Translations under genes and position numbers: made by a program
DNA from: Saccharothrix sp. ALI-22-I
GTDB taxonomy: Bacteria; Actinomycetota; Actinomycetes; Mycobacteriales; Pseudonocardiaceae
NCBI RefSeq assembly: GCF_001984175.1
Contig: NZ_MTQP01000069.1
Location: forward strand, 496,001-560,000
DNA length: 64,000 bases
Reading direction: 5' to 3'
Part shown: piece by piece, positions 32,565-41,360 of the stretch
Position numbering within the stretch: the stretch's first letter is position 1
How the letters are laid out: every line of letters begins with the position of its first letter
Notes under the pieces: generated by a model
Databases searched by the model: none
Seen by the model: the letters and a program-made list of their open reading frames with translations, nothing else
Told to the model about the DNA's origin: nothing

Positions 32565-33101
32565 GTGTCCCGTCCGCTGCGCGCGGACGCCCAGCGCAAC
32601 CGCGATCGCCTGATCGAGACGGCGTTGGACGCGTTCACCAACGACGGCGCGGACGTCACGCTGGAGTCGATCGCCAAGCGCGCCGGAGTCGGCATCGGCA
32701 CGCTCTACCGCCACTTCCCCACCCGCGAGGCGCTGGCGGAGGCGGTCTACCGCAACGAGTTGGCCAAACTCTGCGACGCCGCGCCCGAGCTGTTGCGCAC
32801 CCTGCCCCCGCACGAGGCGACCAGGGCGTGGATGGACCGGTTCGTGGACTACATGGCCACGAAACGCGGCCTGGGGGACGCGCTGCGCATGGTCATCGCC
32901 TGCGGCGGCGATCCGTACGCGGAGAGCCTGGAACGGCTGATGCGGACCATGACCATGCTGCTGGAAGCCATCGACCGCACGGACGTGGCCCCGCTGGACG
33001 TGATCGCCACCCTCGGCGGCATCGCGATGGCGCCGAGCGAGGTCGGCCCGACGGACGGGATGCTCGACCTCGTGATGAACGGCCTCCGCTACCGCGCCTG
33101 A
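32565..33101 (+). CDS. TetR/AcrR-family transcriptional regulator
   Basis: 178 residues. The GTG at 32565 follows GGGAGG. The HTH is at about 8-55: LIETALDAFTNDGADVTLES, then IAKRAGVGIGTLYRHFPTRE. The C-terminal ligand domain is of the SbtR-like type (LLRTLPPHEATRAWMDRFVD, ATKRGLGDALRMVI). It very probably binds the two palindromes at 32474-32526 and represses the divergent SDR. The inducer is unknown. Confidence 0.92.
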   Translation: MSRPLRADAQRNRDRLIETALDAFTNDGADVTLESIAKRAGVGIGTLYRHFPTREALAEAVYRNELAKLCDAAPELLRTLPPHEATRAWMDRFVDYMATKRGLGDALRMVIACGGDPYAESLERLMRTMTMLLEAIDRTDVAPLDVIATLGGIAMAPSEVGPTDGMLDLVMNGLRYRA

Positions 33102-33116
33102 GCCGCCAGACCCGAG

Positions 33117-34619
33117 CTACTGCTCCTGACCGACCGGCACGGACCGGCGCACGGCCGCGCGCGACGTGCCGATCAGGTGCCGGCTCAGGTCACCGCGCAA
33201 CGTGGCCACCGCGTCGAGCAGGTAGTTCTGCCGCACCCGCCACGGACCCCGGTCACCCTGGCGCGGGAACGTGTCGATGGCCCGCTGGATGTAACCGGAG
33301 GCCAGGTCCAACAGCGGACGGCGGACCAACTCGCGGTCCGGCGTGGGGACGACCGACGCGTACCCGTGCCGGTCCATGTGGTTGACCACCCGGCACACCA
33401 GGCGCGAGGTCAGGTCGGCGCGCAGCGTCCACGACGCGTTCGTGTAGCCGACGCACACCGCGAAGTTCGGCAGCTCGGTGATCATCGCGCCGCGCCAGAT
33501 GAACTGGTCGGACAACTCGACCCGCCGCCCGTCCACGCTCGGCGTGATCCCGCCGAGTGCCAGCAGTTGCAGCCCGGTGGCCGTGACCACGACGTCGGCT
33601 TCCAGCACCCGCCCGGACTTGAGCCGGACACCCTCGGGCACGAACGTGTCGATGTGATCGGTGACGACCGACGCGCGGCCCGCGCTGACCGACTTGAACA
33701 GGTCGGCGTCCGGAATCGCGCACAGCCGCTGGTCCCACGGGTCGTAGGTGGGCGTGAAGTGTTCACGCACGGCGTTCTCGTCGTTCAAAGCCTTGGTGGA
33801 CAAGCCTGTGAGCACCTTGCGCGCGAGCTTCGGCGAGCGGCGGCAGAACTGGTAGAACGCCAGCCCGAACAGGATGTTCTTGGTGCGGATCAGCCGGTGC
33901 GCGGCGTTCGCGGGCAGCAGCGCGCGAACCTTGTCGGCGAGCTTGTCCCGACCGGGCACCACGCCGATCCACGTCGGCGAGCGTTGGAGCATGGTGACGT
34001 GCGCGGCGGTCTCCGCCATCGACGGCACCAACGTCACCGCCGTCGCGCCGCTGCCGATCACCACGACCCGCTTGCCCGCGTAGTCCAAGTCCTCGGGCCA
34101 GAACTGCGGCCGCACGACCTCACCGCGGAACGACTCGATGCCCGGGAACACCGGGTCGTGCCCCTGCTCGTAGTTGTAGTAGCCCGTGCACGAGTAGAGG
34201 AAGTCGCAGGTGAGCGTGCTCTCGGTGACCACACCGGCCTCGTCGCGGCGGCCGACCGTCACCGTCCAGCGCGCCGTCTCAGTGGAGAAGTCGGCGGCCA
34301 ACACCTTGGTGCGGTAGCGGATCAGTCGGTCGATGCCGAACTCCTCGGCGGTGTCCCGGACGTAGTCCAGGATCGACGGCCCGTCGGCGATCGACTTCGC
34401 CTCGCGCCACGGCCGGAACGGGTAGCCGAGGGTGAACATGTCCGAATCGGACCGGATTCCCGGATACCGAAAGAGATCCCACGTCCCGCCCATGACATCA
34501 CGCGCTTCGAGGACCGCGACGGACTTGCCCGGGCACTCGGTCCGCAGCCGATAGGCCGCACCGACACCGGACAGTCCGGCGCCCACGATCACGACGTCGA
34601 GGTGCTCGGGAGTGGTCAT
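33117..34619 (-). CDS. EthA-like flavin monooxygenase (Baeyer-Villiger type)
   Basis: 500 residues, close over its length to mycobacterial EthA as I recall it. FAD motif VVIVGAGLSGVGAAYRLR (8-25), GGTWDLFRYPGIRSDSDMFT (about 43-62), NADPH motif VVIGSGATAVTLVPSMAE (about 185), VVTATGLQLLALGG (about 345) and VCVGYTNASWTLRADLTSRL (about 390). The Baeyer-Villiger fingerprint FxGxxxHxxxWP reads FRGEVVRPQFWP: the central His is Arg near residue 167. Such enzymes turn ketones into esters and oxidise thioamides. The substitution may alter activity. It diverges from an SDR gene, a usual partner. Confidence 0.9.
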   Translation of the reverse strand: MTTPEHLDVVIVGAGLSGVGAAYRLRTECPGKSVAVLEARDVMGGTWDLFRYPGIRSDSDMFTLGYPFRPWREAKSIADGPSILDYVRDTAEEFGIDRLIRYRTKVLAADFSTETARWTVTVGRRDEAGVVTESTLTCDFLYSCTGYYNYEQGHDPVFPGIESFRGEVVRPQFWPEDLDYAGKRVVVIGSGATAVTLVPSMAETAAHVTMLQRSPTWIGVVPGRDKLADKVRALLPANAAHRLIRTKNILFGLAFYQFCRRSPKLARKVLTGLSTKALNDENAVREHFTPTYDPWDQRLCAIPDADLFKSVSAGRASVVTDHIDTFVPEGVRLKSGRVLEADVVVTATGLQLLALGGITPSVDGRRVELSDQFIWRGAMITELPNFAVCVGYTNASWTLRADLTSRLVCRVVNHMDRHGYASVVPTPDRELVRRPLLDLASGYIQRAIDTFPRQGDRGPWRVRQNYLLDAVATLRGDLSRHLIGTSRAAVRRSVPVGQEQ

Positions 34620-35016
34620 GGCTCCAGTGTGCGGGATGCGGTCCGCACGGTCCTTGACTGGGTGCGACAAGTATTTGACCCTGTACGGCATGTCGGTGAT
34701 CCGGTTCGGCGGAGCCACACGGATTCCGGGCGCCCCGCTGACCTGGGCGACCCGGCCGAGAACTACGCCCACGCCCAACACGATCGAGTGAACATCACCC
34801 GAGGACCTACGAAAAACGCTGTTATCTCTCGGTTGAAACGTCGGTTGAAACAAGGAGGACGCCCGAGCAACCACACCTGACCCACCGGACCCGACCCACC
34901 CGACCACCCGACCCACCGGACCACCGGACCCACCGGACAAGCCATGCCGCTCGACTTCACGCCAGACTGGTGTCACCGAACGGGACTGGTGTCACCGAAC
35001 GCCCTGAGGAGGCCGC
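34620..35016. promoter_or_regulatory. divergent control region with direct repeats
   Basis: CGGTTGAAAC occurs at 34830-34839 and 34842-34851. A simple CCCACCGGA-like repeat tract covers about 34869-34938. An 18-bp unit, GACTGGTGTCACCGAACG, occurs at 34965-34982 and again at 34984-35001; its core GGTGTCACC is a palindrome. The second copy ends 15 bases before the SDR start and abuts the ribosome site GAGGAGG, as expected for a repressor operator. Confidence 0.6.
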
Positions 35017-35889
35017 ATGTCCCAGCTCTCGCCCTACCGGTTCGCGGGCGGCACGGCGGTGGTGACCGGTGCGGCCAGTGGGATGGGTGAGCACATGGCT
35101 TACGGGCTGGCTCGGCGCGGCAGCGATCTGGTGCTGATCGATCGGGACGCCGACCGGCTGGCGGCGGTGGCCGGGAAGATCCGCGGGGTGCGGGTGGAGA
35201 CGCTGGTGGCGGATCTGTCCGACATCGCGGGGCTGGGCGACCTGGCGGCGCGGATTCTGGCCTCGAACCGGCGCGTCACCCTGCTGGCGAACAACGCGGG
35301 CGTGGCGCTGAGTGGCACGTTCGACCAGGTCAGCGCGGACGAGTTCGACTGGGTCATGGACATCAACTTCCGGGCACCGGTCGCGTTGACCCGGCTGCTG
35401 CTGCCGACGTTGCTGGAGTCGCCGGGCAGCCACGTGGTGAACGTGTCGAGCCTGTTCGGCCTCATCGGCCCGCCCGGCCAGACCGCGTACTCGTCCAGCA
35501 AGTTCGCCCTGCGCGGGTTCAGCGAGTCGCTGCGCCACGAACTGGCCGACCGGGGCGTCGGCGTGACCAGCGTCCACCCGGGCGGCATCCGGACCAGGAT
35601 CGCGGAGACCGCGCGGGTGGCGTCGGGGGCCGACGAAGCGGAGGCGGCGCAGGGGAAGGAGAGCTTCGCGAAGCTGCTCACCTACCCGGCGGACAAGGCG
35701 GCCGAGCGCATCCTGGCGGGTGTCGAGAAGCGCAAGGGCCGCGTGCTGATCGCGTGGACCGCCGTAGTGCCCGACATCCTGGCCCGCCTGTTCCCCACCT
35801 CCTACCTGGCCGTGATGAGCCGCCTCAGCCCGTCCACCGCCCGGAAGGCGGCAGCGCCTCAGCGCAACACCACCTCCACCGGGAGCTGA
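35017..35889 (+). CDS. SDR-family oxidoreductase
   Basis: 290 residues. Cofactor motif AVVTGAASGMGEHMAYGLAR (about 10-29), NNAGVALSGTFDQVSADEFD (about 89), catalytic Ser in NVSSLFGLIGPPGQTAYSSS and YSSSK at about 157. The C-terminal extension with AAERILAGVEKRKGRVLIAW is typical of SDRs paired with flavin monooxygenases of the EthA/cyclohexanone type, which suits the divergent neighbour. It would interconvert an alcohol and ketone. The ATG follows GAGGAGG. Its 3' end overlaps the convergent transglutaminase-like gene by 31 bases. Confidence 0.93.
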   Translation: MSQLSPYRFAGGTAVVTGAASGMGEHMAYGLARRGSDLVLIDRDADRLAAVAGKIRGVRVETLVADLSDIAGLGDLAARILASNRRVTLLANNAGVALSGTFDQVSADEFDWVMDINFRAPVALTRLLLPTLLESPGSHVVNVSSLFGLIGPPGQTAYSSSKFALRGFSESLRHELADRGVGVTSVHPGGIRTRIAETARVASGADEAEAAQGKESFAKLLTYPADKAAERILAGVEKRKGRVLIAWTAVVPDILARLFPTSYLAVMSRLSPSTARKAAAPQRNTTSTGS

Positions 35890-36713
35890 GTGGTCTGGTC
35901 GAGGGACGTGATCACCGGCGTCACCCGGTAGGCGTCGGTGTCGAAGGCCGCATGCAGGTCGGCGGTCGGGTTCGCCAGTAGTGCGGCGAGTTCGTCGGCG
36001 GCCCGAGCGTCCTCTTCGGACACTTCGGGCTCGTCGCGCAACCCGCCCCACAGGTCCCACAGGATCATCTCGTGCTTGTTCAAGGAGGCCAAGTCCTGCA
36101 CCAGGTCGTGCCGCACCTGGGGAAGGCCGCGCGTGCCGGGAATGGTCAGCTGCGGTGACACCACGAACCGTTCCGCCTCGATGGCGCCCGACCGGCAGGC
36201 CCGCCACGCGTCCGCGCCCACCAGGAACAGGTCGCGGGGCACGTCCAACAGGTCGACGTCGCTCTCCAGGAACTGCGGGTCGACCAGCCGCCACCGGTCG
36301 CCGTCCCACACCTCCGCCACCACGTGGTCCACGTACCAGCCGGGGGCCAGGTAACCGGCGAATCCGACCCGCGACCGCGCCGGTATCCCGTGGTGCCGCG
36401 CCATCGAGACGAACAGCAGTGTGAAGTCGCGGCAGCAGCCCACGATCCGGTCGGTCGGTGCCCGTTCCTGGTCCAGCGACTCGGGGTTCAGCTCGTGCAG
36501 CCGGGCGAACATGTCCGCCGCGTACCGGAGATCGACCTCCGCCAGCCGTTCGGCCGGGAACCCGTGGTCGGTGATGTCCCCGTTGCCCCAGAAGTGGAAC
36601 ACCAGCCCGGACGCCGCCTGCCGCAGCTTCGCCAGATCCGGCCCGACGCCGTCCAGCCACCCGGCCAACGGTCCGGGATCGGTGAACCGGCTGTGCGTCG
36701 TGTAGTCGATCAT
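35859..36713 (-). CDS. transglutaminase-like domain protein
   Basis: 284 residues. The cysteine protease-like core is at about 85-150: TDRIVGCCRDFTLLFVSMAR with the likely nucleophile Cys, HGIPARSRVGFAGYLAPGWY, then VDHVVAEVWDGDRWRLVDPQ with the His and Asp of the triad. There is no signal peptide, so it acts in the cytosol. Such proteins may be peptidases or crosslinking enzymes; the substrate is unknown. The last part (VRHDLVQDLASLNKHEMILW) is conserved in relatives. It overlaps the convergent SDR gene end. Confidence 0.85.
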   Translation of the reverse strand: MIDYTTHSRFTDPGPLAGWLDGVGPDLAKLRQAASGLVFHFWGNGDITDHGFPAERLAEVDLRYAADMFARLHELNPESLDQERAPTDRIVGCCRDFTLLFVSMARHHGIPARSRVGFAGYLAPGWYVDHVVAEVWDGDRWRLVDPQFLESDVDLLDVPRDLFLVGADAWRACRSGAIEAERFVVSPQLTIPGTRGLPQVRHDLVQDLASLNKHEMILWDLWGGLRDEPEVSEEDARAADELAALLANPTADLHAAFDTDAYRVTPVITSLDQTTQLPVEVVLR

Positions 36714-36780
36714 CGGCGCTCCCCCTCAACGACTGTCGTCCTGTGTGCCGCCAGGTCTACCCCCTGCCCCTGGGGCACGG

Positions 36781-37467
36781 TCAAGCGGTCACGGTGAACA
36801 GGACGTAGCCGTAGCTCAGCTCCCGCCGTCCCGGGTTCGCGCGGACCCACTCGTCCACGACATCGCCCGGGAACTCGATGCGCAGCACGGATTCCAACTC
36901 GGCCGCGTCACGGCAACGCCACGCGGACATCACCTCGGTGCGCTCGGCGTCCCGCTCCCGCCACCACGCGTCGGTCGTGTCGGCGGTCCCCTGGGCGGAC
37001 GCCCACGGCGAGGCGGCGAGCAGGTCGGCGAACTCGCCGTGCCGCCAGTCGTTGTCGATGACGACGAGCCTGCCGCCGGGCCGGAGCACCCGCCGCACCT
37101 CGGTGAGGCCGGGGTCGCAGTCCGGTGGGAAGAAGTAGGCGAACCTGGCGTGCACCACGTCCACGCTCGCGTCGGCCAACGGGATGTGCTCGGCCGAGCC
37201 CGGCAGCACCGTCCCCCGCTCCCCCGCCCTGGCCCGCAGGTCCGGGTCCGGCTCGACCCCGATGGCCTCCCCTGCGTCGGCCGCGTAGCGGGGCAGCCAG
37301 AACCCCGTGCCGCAGCCCAGGTCGACGATCGTGCGCCCGGCCCAGTCGGCCCGCACCCGCAGTTCCCGCCACAGCACGCCGTCGGGGTCGATCGCCTCGT
37401 TCTCCCGCTCGTAGACATCGGGGTGGTCGGCGATGTTGGGTGCGCGGCGGTAATCCGAGAATGTCAC
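36781..37467 (-). CDS. class I SAM-dependent methyltransferase
   Basis: 228 residues from a GTG at 37467. Motif I is IVDLGCGTGFWLPRYAAD (about 47-64), followed by AIGVEPDPDLRARAGE, the acidic loop motif SVDVVHARFAYFFPP and the post-motif LRPGGRLVVIDND (about 130). The methyl acceptor is unknown. The 229 bases between it and the divergent peroxidase gene hold no recognisable gene; an AT-richer stretch at about 37500-37620 is the likely promoter zone for both. Confidence 0.88.
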   Translation of the reverse strand: MTFSDYRRAPNIADHPDVYERENEAIDPDGVLWRELRVRADWAGRTIVDLGCGTGFWLPRYAADAGEAIGVEPDPDLRARAGERGTVLPGSAEHIPLADASVDVVHARFAYFFPPDCDPGLTEVRRVLRPGGRLVVIDNDWRHGEFADLLAASPWASAQGTADTTDAWWRERDAERTEVMSAWRCRDAAELESVLRIEFPGDVVDEWVRANPGRRELSYGYVLFTVTA

Positions 37468-37696
37468 GGCGCCACCGTGGCACTCCGCCGATCGAGTGGC
37501 CAAGGAATATTTTCGCGCACGCACCCGCCGCCACCCGCGGGTTTCCTCGCCGAATGGACTAAAGCATCCGGACCAACGGAATAGTCCGTGTATCTGATGG
37601 ACAAGACCTGGTACTTGTGTAGTACAGGGCGACCACAGGGGGTGCTCGTCCTGCCCGGGATGGGGATTCCGGGGAACGAATGACCCGGGGGGGTCC

Positions 37697-39367
37697 ATGA
37701 AAAAGCACGGCACGAACAGCTTCTTCGTCGTGGGCGAAGGAGTTCTGGAGTTCGACCGGAACGGAGTGGCGACGACCCGTCAGCCGCTCACGGTGGAGGA
37801 ATTGCGCCGGTTCCGCTTTTCCCGGCTGGGGCCGGAGGGGACGCAACTGGACGAGGAGACCAGGATCGCCCTGGCCACCGCCATGACCGCGGACGTCCCG
37901 CAGCTGGACTCCGTGGACCCGCCGATCCCGGCGGGCTTCACCTACCTCGGTCAGTTCGTGGACCACGACCTGACCATGGACCGCACCGAGTCGCAGCTCG
38001 GCGACGACGTCAACCTCGTCGACCTGGTGCAGGGCCGCTCGCCTGCCCTGGACCTGGACTCGGTGTACGGCCGCGGTCCCGGTGACCGCAACGACCGGGT
38101 CTTCTACGCCGCCGACGGCGTGAAGCTCAAGGTCGGCACGACGTCGCCCGCGCCGTTCCCGCCCGGGGACGAGCAGGTCAACGTCGCGTTGGAGGGGTTC
38201 GACTTACCTCGGTTCGGTGCGGCGGGCACCACCGAGGCGGACCGGCGCAGGCCGCTCATCCCGGACCCTCGCAACGACGAGAACCTGGTCGTCGCCCAGA
38301 CGCACCTGGCGTTCATCAGGTTCCACAACCGGGTCGTGGACGAGCTGGCGTTGCGCGGTCTGACCGGGCGGCGGCTGTTCACCGCGGCACGCGAGCAGGT
38401 GGTGCGCCACTACCAGTGGGTGCTGCGCACCGACTTCCTGCCGCGGATCGTGGACCCTGCGATCGTGGACGACGTGTTCACCCACGGTCGGCGCTTCTTC
38501 GAGGCGCCGGGCCGCGGGAAGTCGCCGTACGGGATGCAGCCGACCATGCCGCTGGAGTTCTCGGTGGCGTCGTACCGGTTGGGCCACAGCATGATCCGGG
38601 GCGCGTACCAGTGGAACCGGGTGTTCAACACGGACGGGCCGGGCGGTGTCGCCACGCTGTTCCTGTTGTTCGTCTTCACCGGCACCTCCGGCAACTTCGA
38701 CCCCGGGTCGCTGCTGCCGGACCTGGACAACCCGGACCACGAGAGCGTGGACACGCTGCCCACCAACTGGATCGCCGACTTCCGCCGGCTGTACGACTTC
38801 ACCGAGGTCGACCGGCCGGACCTGGTGCCGCCGACCGCCGACGGCGGCAACCTCACCAAGCGGATCGACAGCCTGTTGGTCAACCCGCTGACCCAGCTGC
38901 CGGCGGGCACGTTCGACGGCCGCGGCACCACGTTCCCGGAGATCCAGCGCAACCTGGCGTTCCGCAACCTGACCCGGGCGAACATGGTCCGGCTGGCCAG
39001 TGGGCAGCAGATGGCGGAGTTCCTGGGCGTGCCGCCGTTGACGAGTGAGCAGATCCTGGTCGGCAACCAGGGCGCGACCCTGGATTCGCTGACCGACGCG
39101 CAGAAGGCCGCGGTCACCGCCGCGACCCCGTTGTGGCTCTACGTCCTGCGGGAGGCGGAGTTCAACAACGGTCTGCTGGGTCCGGTGGGCGGCCGGATCG
39201 TGGCCGAGGTGTTCCACCGCGCCATCGAGGGCAGCCGCACGTCGATCGTCCGTGAGCCGTCGTGGCGGCCCACGTTCGGTCCGGACGCGCAGACGTTCCG
39301 GATGACGGATCTGCTGCTGTTCGCGTTCGAGGGCAAGGCGGATTTGCTCAACCCGTTGGGCGACTGA
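37697..39367 (+). CDS. animal-type heme peroxidase (An_peroxidase superfamily)
   Basis: 556 residues. The distal region GFTYLGQFVDHDLTMDRTES (about 80-99) holds the His and Asp pair of this superfamily. DSVYGRGPGDR, LIPDPRNDENLVVAQTHLAF (about 188) and HNRVVDEL follow, and the proximal His lies in YRLGHSMIRGAYQWN (about 297). The C-terminal part is NLTRANMVRLASGQQMAEFL. No signal peptide is visible. Bacterial members oxidise halides or phenols with peroxide. It is followed after one base by a DoxX-like membrane protein, which suggests a redox pair. Confidence 0.92.
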   Translation: MKKHGTNSFFVVGEGVLEFDRNGVATTRQPLTVEELRRFRFSRLGPEGTQLDEETRIALATAMTADVPQLDSVDPPIPAGFTYLGQFVDHDLTMDRTESQLGDDVNLVDLVQGRSPALDLDSVYGRGPGDRNDRVFYAADGVKLKVGTTSPAPFPPGDEQVNVALEGFDLPRFGAAGTTEADRRRPLIPDPRNDENLVVAQTHLAFIRFHNRVVDELALRGLTGRRLFTAAREQVVRHYQWVLRTDFLPRIVDPAIVDDVFTHGRRFFEAPGRGKSPYGMQPTMPLEFSVASYRLGHSMIRGAYQWNRVFNTDGPGGVATLFLLFVFTGTSGNFDPGSLLPDLDNPDHESVDTLPTNWIADFRRLYDFTEVDRPDLVPPTADGGNLTKRIDSLLVNPLTQLPAGTFDGRGTTFPEIQRNLAFRNLTRANMVRLASGQQMAEFLGVPPLTSEQILVGNQGATLDSLTDAQKAAVTAATPLWLYVLREAEFNNGLLGPVGGRIVAEVFHRAIEGSRTSIVREPSWRPTFGPDAQTFRMTDLLLFAFEGKADLLNPLGD

Positions 39368-39368
39368 C

Positions 39369-39809
39369 ATGTCGGCCCGCTTGGGGGAGCGGACCACCGC
39401 GGAAGCGCAGCTCGACCGTTGGGCCCGGCCGGCCCTGCGGATCTCGATCGGTGTCGTGTTCGTCTGGTTCGGAATGCTGAAGGTGACCGGCTCCTCGCCG
39501 GTCGCGTACCTCGTCGGGGCCGCCGTGCCGTGGGTGGACCAGGACTTCCTGGTGCCCGCGCTGGGGTGGTTCGAGGCCCTGCTGGGGGTGGTGCTGCTGC
39601 TCGGGCGGCTGCCGCGGCTGACGCTGGTCGTCGTGGCGGCCCACCTGGCGGGGACGTTCCTGGTCTTCGCCCAGCCGCCCGCTCTCGTGATCACCGGGGG
39701 CAATCCTCTGCTGTTGACCACGAACGGCGAGTTCGTGTTGAAGAACGTGGTGCTCATCTGCGCCGCTCTGGTGCTGCTCGGCCGGGTCGAGAGGCGGCGG
39801 ACGAGCTAG
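39369..39809 (+). CDS. DoxX-like integral membrane protein
   Basis: 146 residues with four membrane helices: RISIGVVFVWFGMLKVTG (about 24-41), LVPALGWFEALLGVVLLLG (about 60-78), LTLVVVAAHLAGTFLVFA (about 83-100) and FVLKNVVLICAALVLLG (about 120-136). The GxLKxTG and FVLKN patterns are those of DoxX-type proteins, which work with redox enzymes in membranes. It follows the peroxidase stop by one base and is surely co-transcribed. Confidence 0.8.
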   Translation: MSARLGERTTAEAQLDRWARPALRISIGVVFVWFGMLKVTGSSPVAYLVGAAVPWVDQDFLVPALGWFEALLGVVLLLGRLPRLTLVVVAAHLAGTFLVFAQPPALVITGGNPLLLTTNGEFVLKNVVLICAALVLLGRVERRRTS

Positions 39810-39892
39810 CCGTGCGGTCGGCGTCCGGTCCCGGTCCCCGATCCTCCCGGGGACCGGGCTCCGGGCTTCCGCACGCCTGCTCATCCGGTTGC

Positions 39893-39944
39893 TTGACAGG
39901 GCCTGGTCGGGGGCGGTTGACTGCTGGGGTTTGAAACGATTCAA
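39893..39944 (+). promoter_or_regulatory. promoter and LacI-type operator of the rhamnulokinase gene
   Basis: TTGACA at 39893-39898 is a good -35 element. TTGAAACGATTCAA at 39931-39944 is a palindrome (TTGAA, four bases, TTCAA) resembling LacI-family operators such as TGAAACGTTTCA. It lies 20 bases before the ATG, where a bound repressor would block transcription. No LacI gene is adjacent. Confidence 0.6.
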
Positions 39945-39963
39945 GGATCAGGTGGAGCCGCAC

Positions 39964-41352
39964 ATGTCGCCCGTGGCCAGGGTTTTCGGAGCAGTCGACA
40001 TCGGCGCCTCGGGCGGGCGGGTCGTGGCCGGGGTGGTGGACGGTGGGCGGACCACGCTCCACGTGGTGCACCGGTTCCCCAACGGGGTGGTCTCGCTCGA
40101 CGGGCACCTGCGGTGGGACTTCAGCGGGCTGTACCGGGAGGTGCTGACCGGGCTGCGGGCGTTGGCTGCGGGGTTCCCCGATGTGGTGTCCATCGGCATC
40201 GACACGTGGGCGGTGGACTACGGGCTGTTGGCCGAGGACGGCACGCTGCTCGCCGAGCCCGTGTCGTACCGGGACGGGCGGACGGCCGACGTGGTGGCGC
40301 GGGTGCACGAGCGGGTGTCGCCGGAGCGGTTGTACGCGATCAACGGTCTGCAGTTCCTGCCTTTCACGACGCTGTACCAGTTGGAGGCGGAACGGTCGTC
40401 GCCGTTGTGGGACAAGGCCGCGCACGTCGTGTTGCTGCCGGACCTGCTGGCTTATTGGTTGACCGGCGAGTTGCGGACCGAGATCACGAACGCCTCGACC
40501 ACGGGTTTGTTGGACGTGCGGACGCGGACGTGGGCCTCGGAGTTGGCCGGCGGCGTGCCGTTCCCGCCGTTGCAGGAGCCGGGTGAGGTGCGGGGTCTGT
40601 TGCGCCGGGAGGTGTTGGCGGCGACCGGGCTGCCGAGCACGACCCTGGTCACGTCGGTCGGTTCGCACGACACCGCGTCCGCTGTGGTGGCGTTGCCGGC
40701 GGACGGCCCGCGGTTCGCCTACGTGTCCAGCGGCACGTGGTCCCTCGCCGGCGTCGAGCGGCCCAGCCCCGTCCTGACCAGCCAAGCGCGCCAGGTCAAC
40801 TTCACCAACGAGGGCGGCGTGGACGGCCGGACCAGGTTCCTGCGCAACGTAGGCGGGTTGTGGCTCCTCCAGGAGTCGCTCCGTGAGTGGGCAACCCTCG
40901 ACACGTCTGACCTACTCGCCCAAGCCGAAGCCCTCCCCGCAGGCGGCCCGACAGTCGACGTCGATGATCCGGCGTTCATCGCCCCTGGCGACATGCCGCA
41001 ACGAATCGCCTCAGCCGCATCCGGCGCCCTGCACACCCCCGCCGAGACCGTCCGCTGCATCCTCGACTCACTGGCCGTCGCCTACGCCCGCACCGTCGAC
41101 CAGGCCACCCGCCTGACCGGCCAAGACGTGGACGTCATCCACATCGTCGGCGGCGGCTCACGCAACGACCTCCTGTGCCGCCTGACCGCCAACCTCTCCG
41201 GACGCCACGTAACAGCAGGCCCCGTCGAAGCCACAGCCCTGGGCAACATCCTCATCCAAGCCCGCGCCCACAGCGCCGCCCCAGAGTCCCTAGAAGACCT
41301 CCGCGCCGCCCTAGCCGCCACCGAACAAATCCGCCACTACCACCCCGCCTAA
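39964..41352 (+). CDS. rhaB: rhamnulokinase-like FGGY carbohydrate kinase
   Basis: 462 residues. It begins VFGAVDIGASGGRVVAGVVD, the DxGAsxGR signature of rhamnulokinases, then GIDTWAVDYGLLAEDG (about 80), FTTLYQLEAE, TSVGSHDTASAVVALPADG (about 235, with the catalytic Asp), FAYVSSGTWSLAGVE and VIHIVGGGSRNDLLCRLTAN (about 395). It would phosphorylate L-rhamnulose. Isomerase and aldolase genes are not next to it. The ATG at 39964 is preferred; a GTG at 39952 is possible. The last 200 bases are C-rich in codon third positions and lead into the repeat array. Confidence 0.85.
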   Translation: MSPVARVFGAVDIGASGGRVVAGVVDGGRTTLHVVHRFPNGVVSLDGHLRWDFSGLYREVLTGLRALAAGFPDVVSIGIDTWAVDYGLLAEDGTLLAEPVSYRDGRTADVVARVHERVSPERLYAINGLQFLPFTTLYQLEAERSSPLWDKAAHVVLLPDLLAYWLTGELRTEITNASTTGLLDVRTRTWASELAGGVPFPPLQEPGEVRGLLRREVLAATGLPSTTLVTSVGSHDTASAVVALPADGPRFAYVSSGTWSLAGVERPSPVLTSQARQVNFTNEGGVDGRTRFLRNVGGLWLLQESLREWATLDTSDLLAQAEALPAGGPTVDVDDPAFIAPGDMPQRIASAASGALHTPAETVRCILDSLAVAYARTVDQATRLTGQDVDVIHIVGGGSRNDLLCRLTANLSGRHVTAGPVEATALGNILIQARAHSAAPESLEDLRAALAATEQIRHYHPA

Positions 41353-41360
41353 CCCGACAG

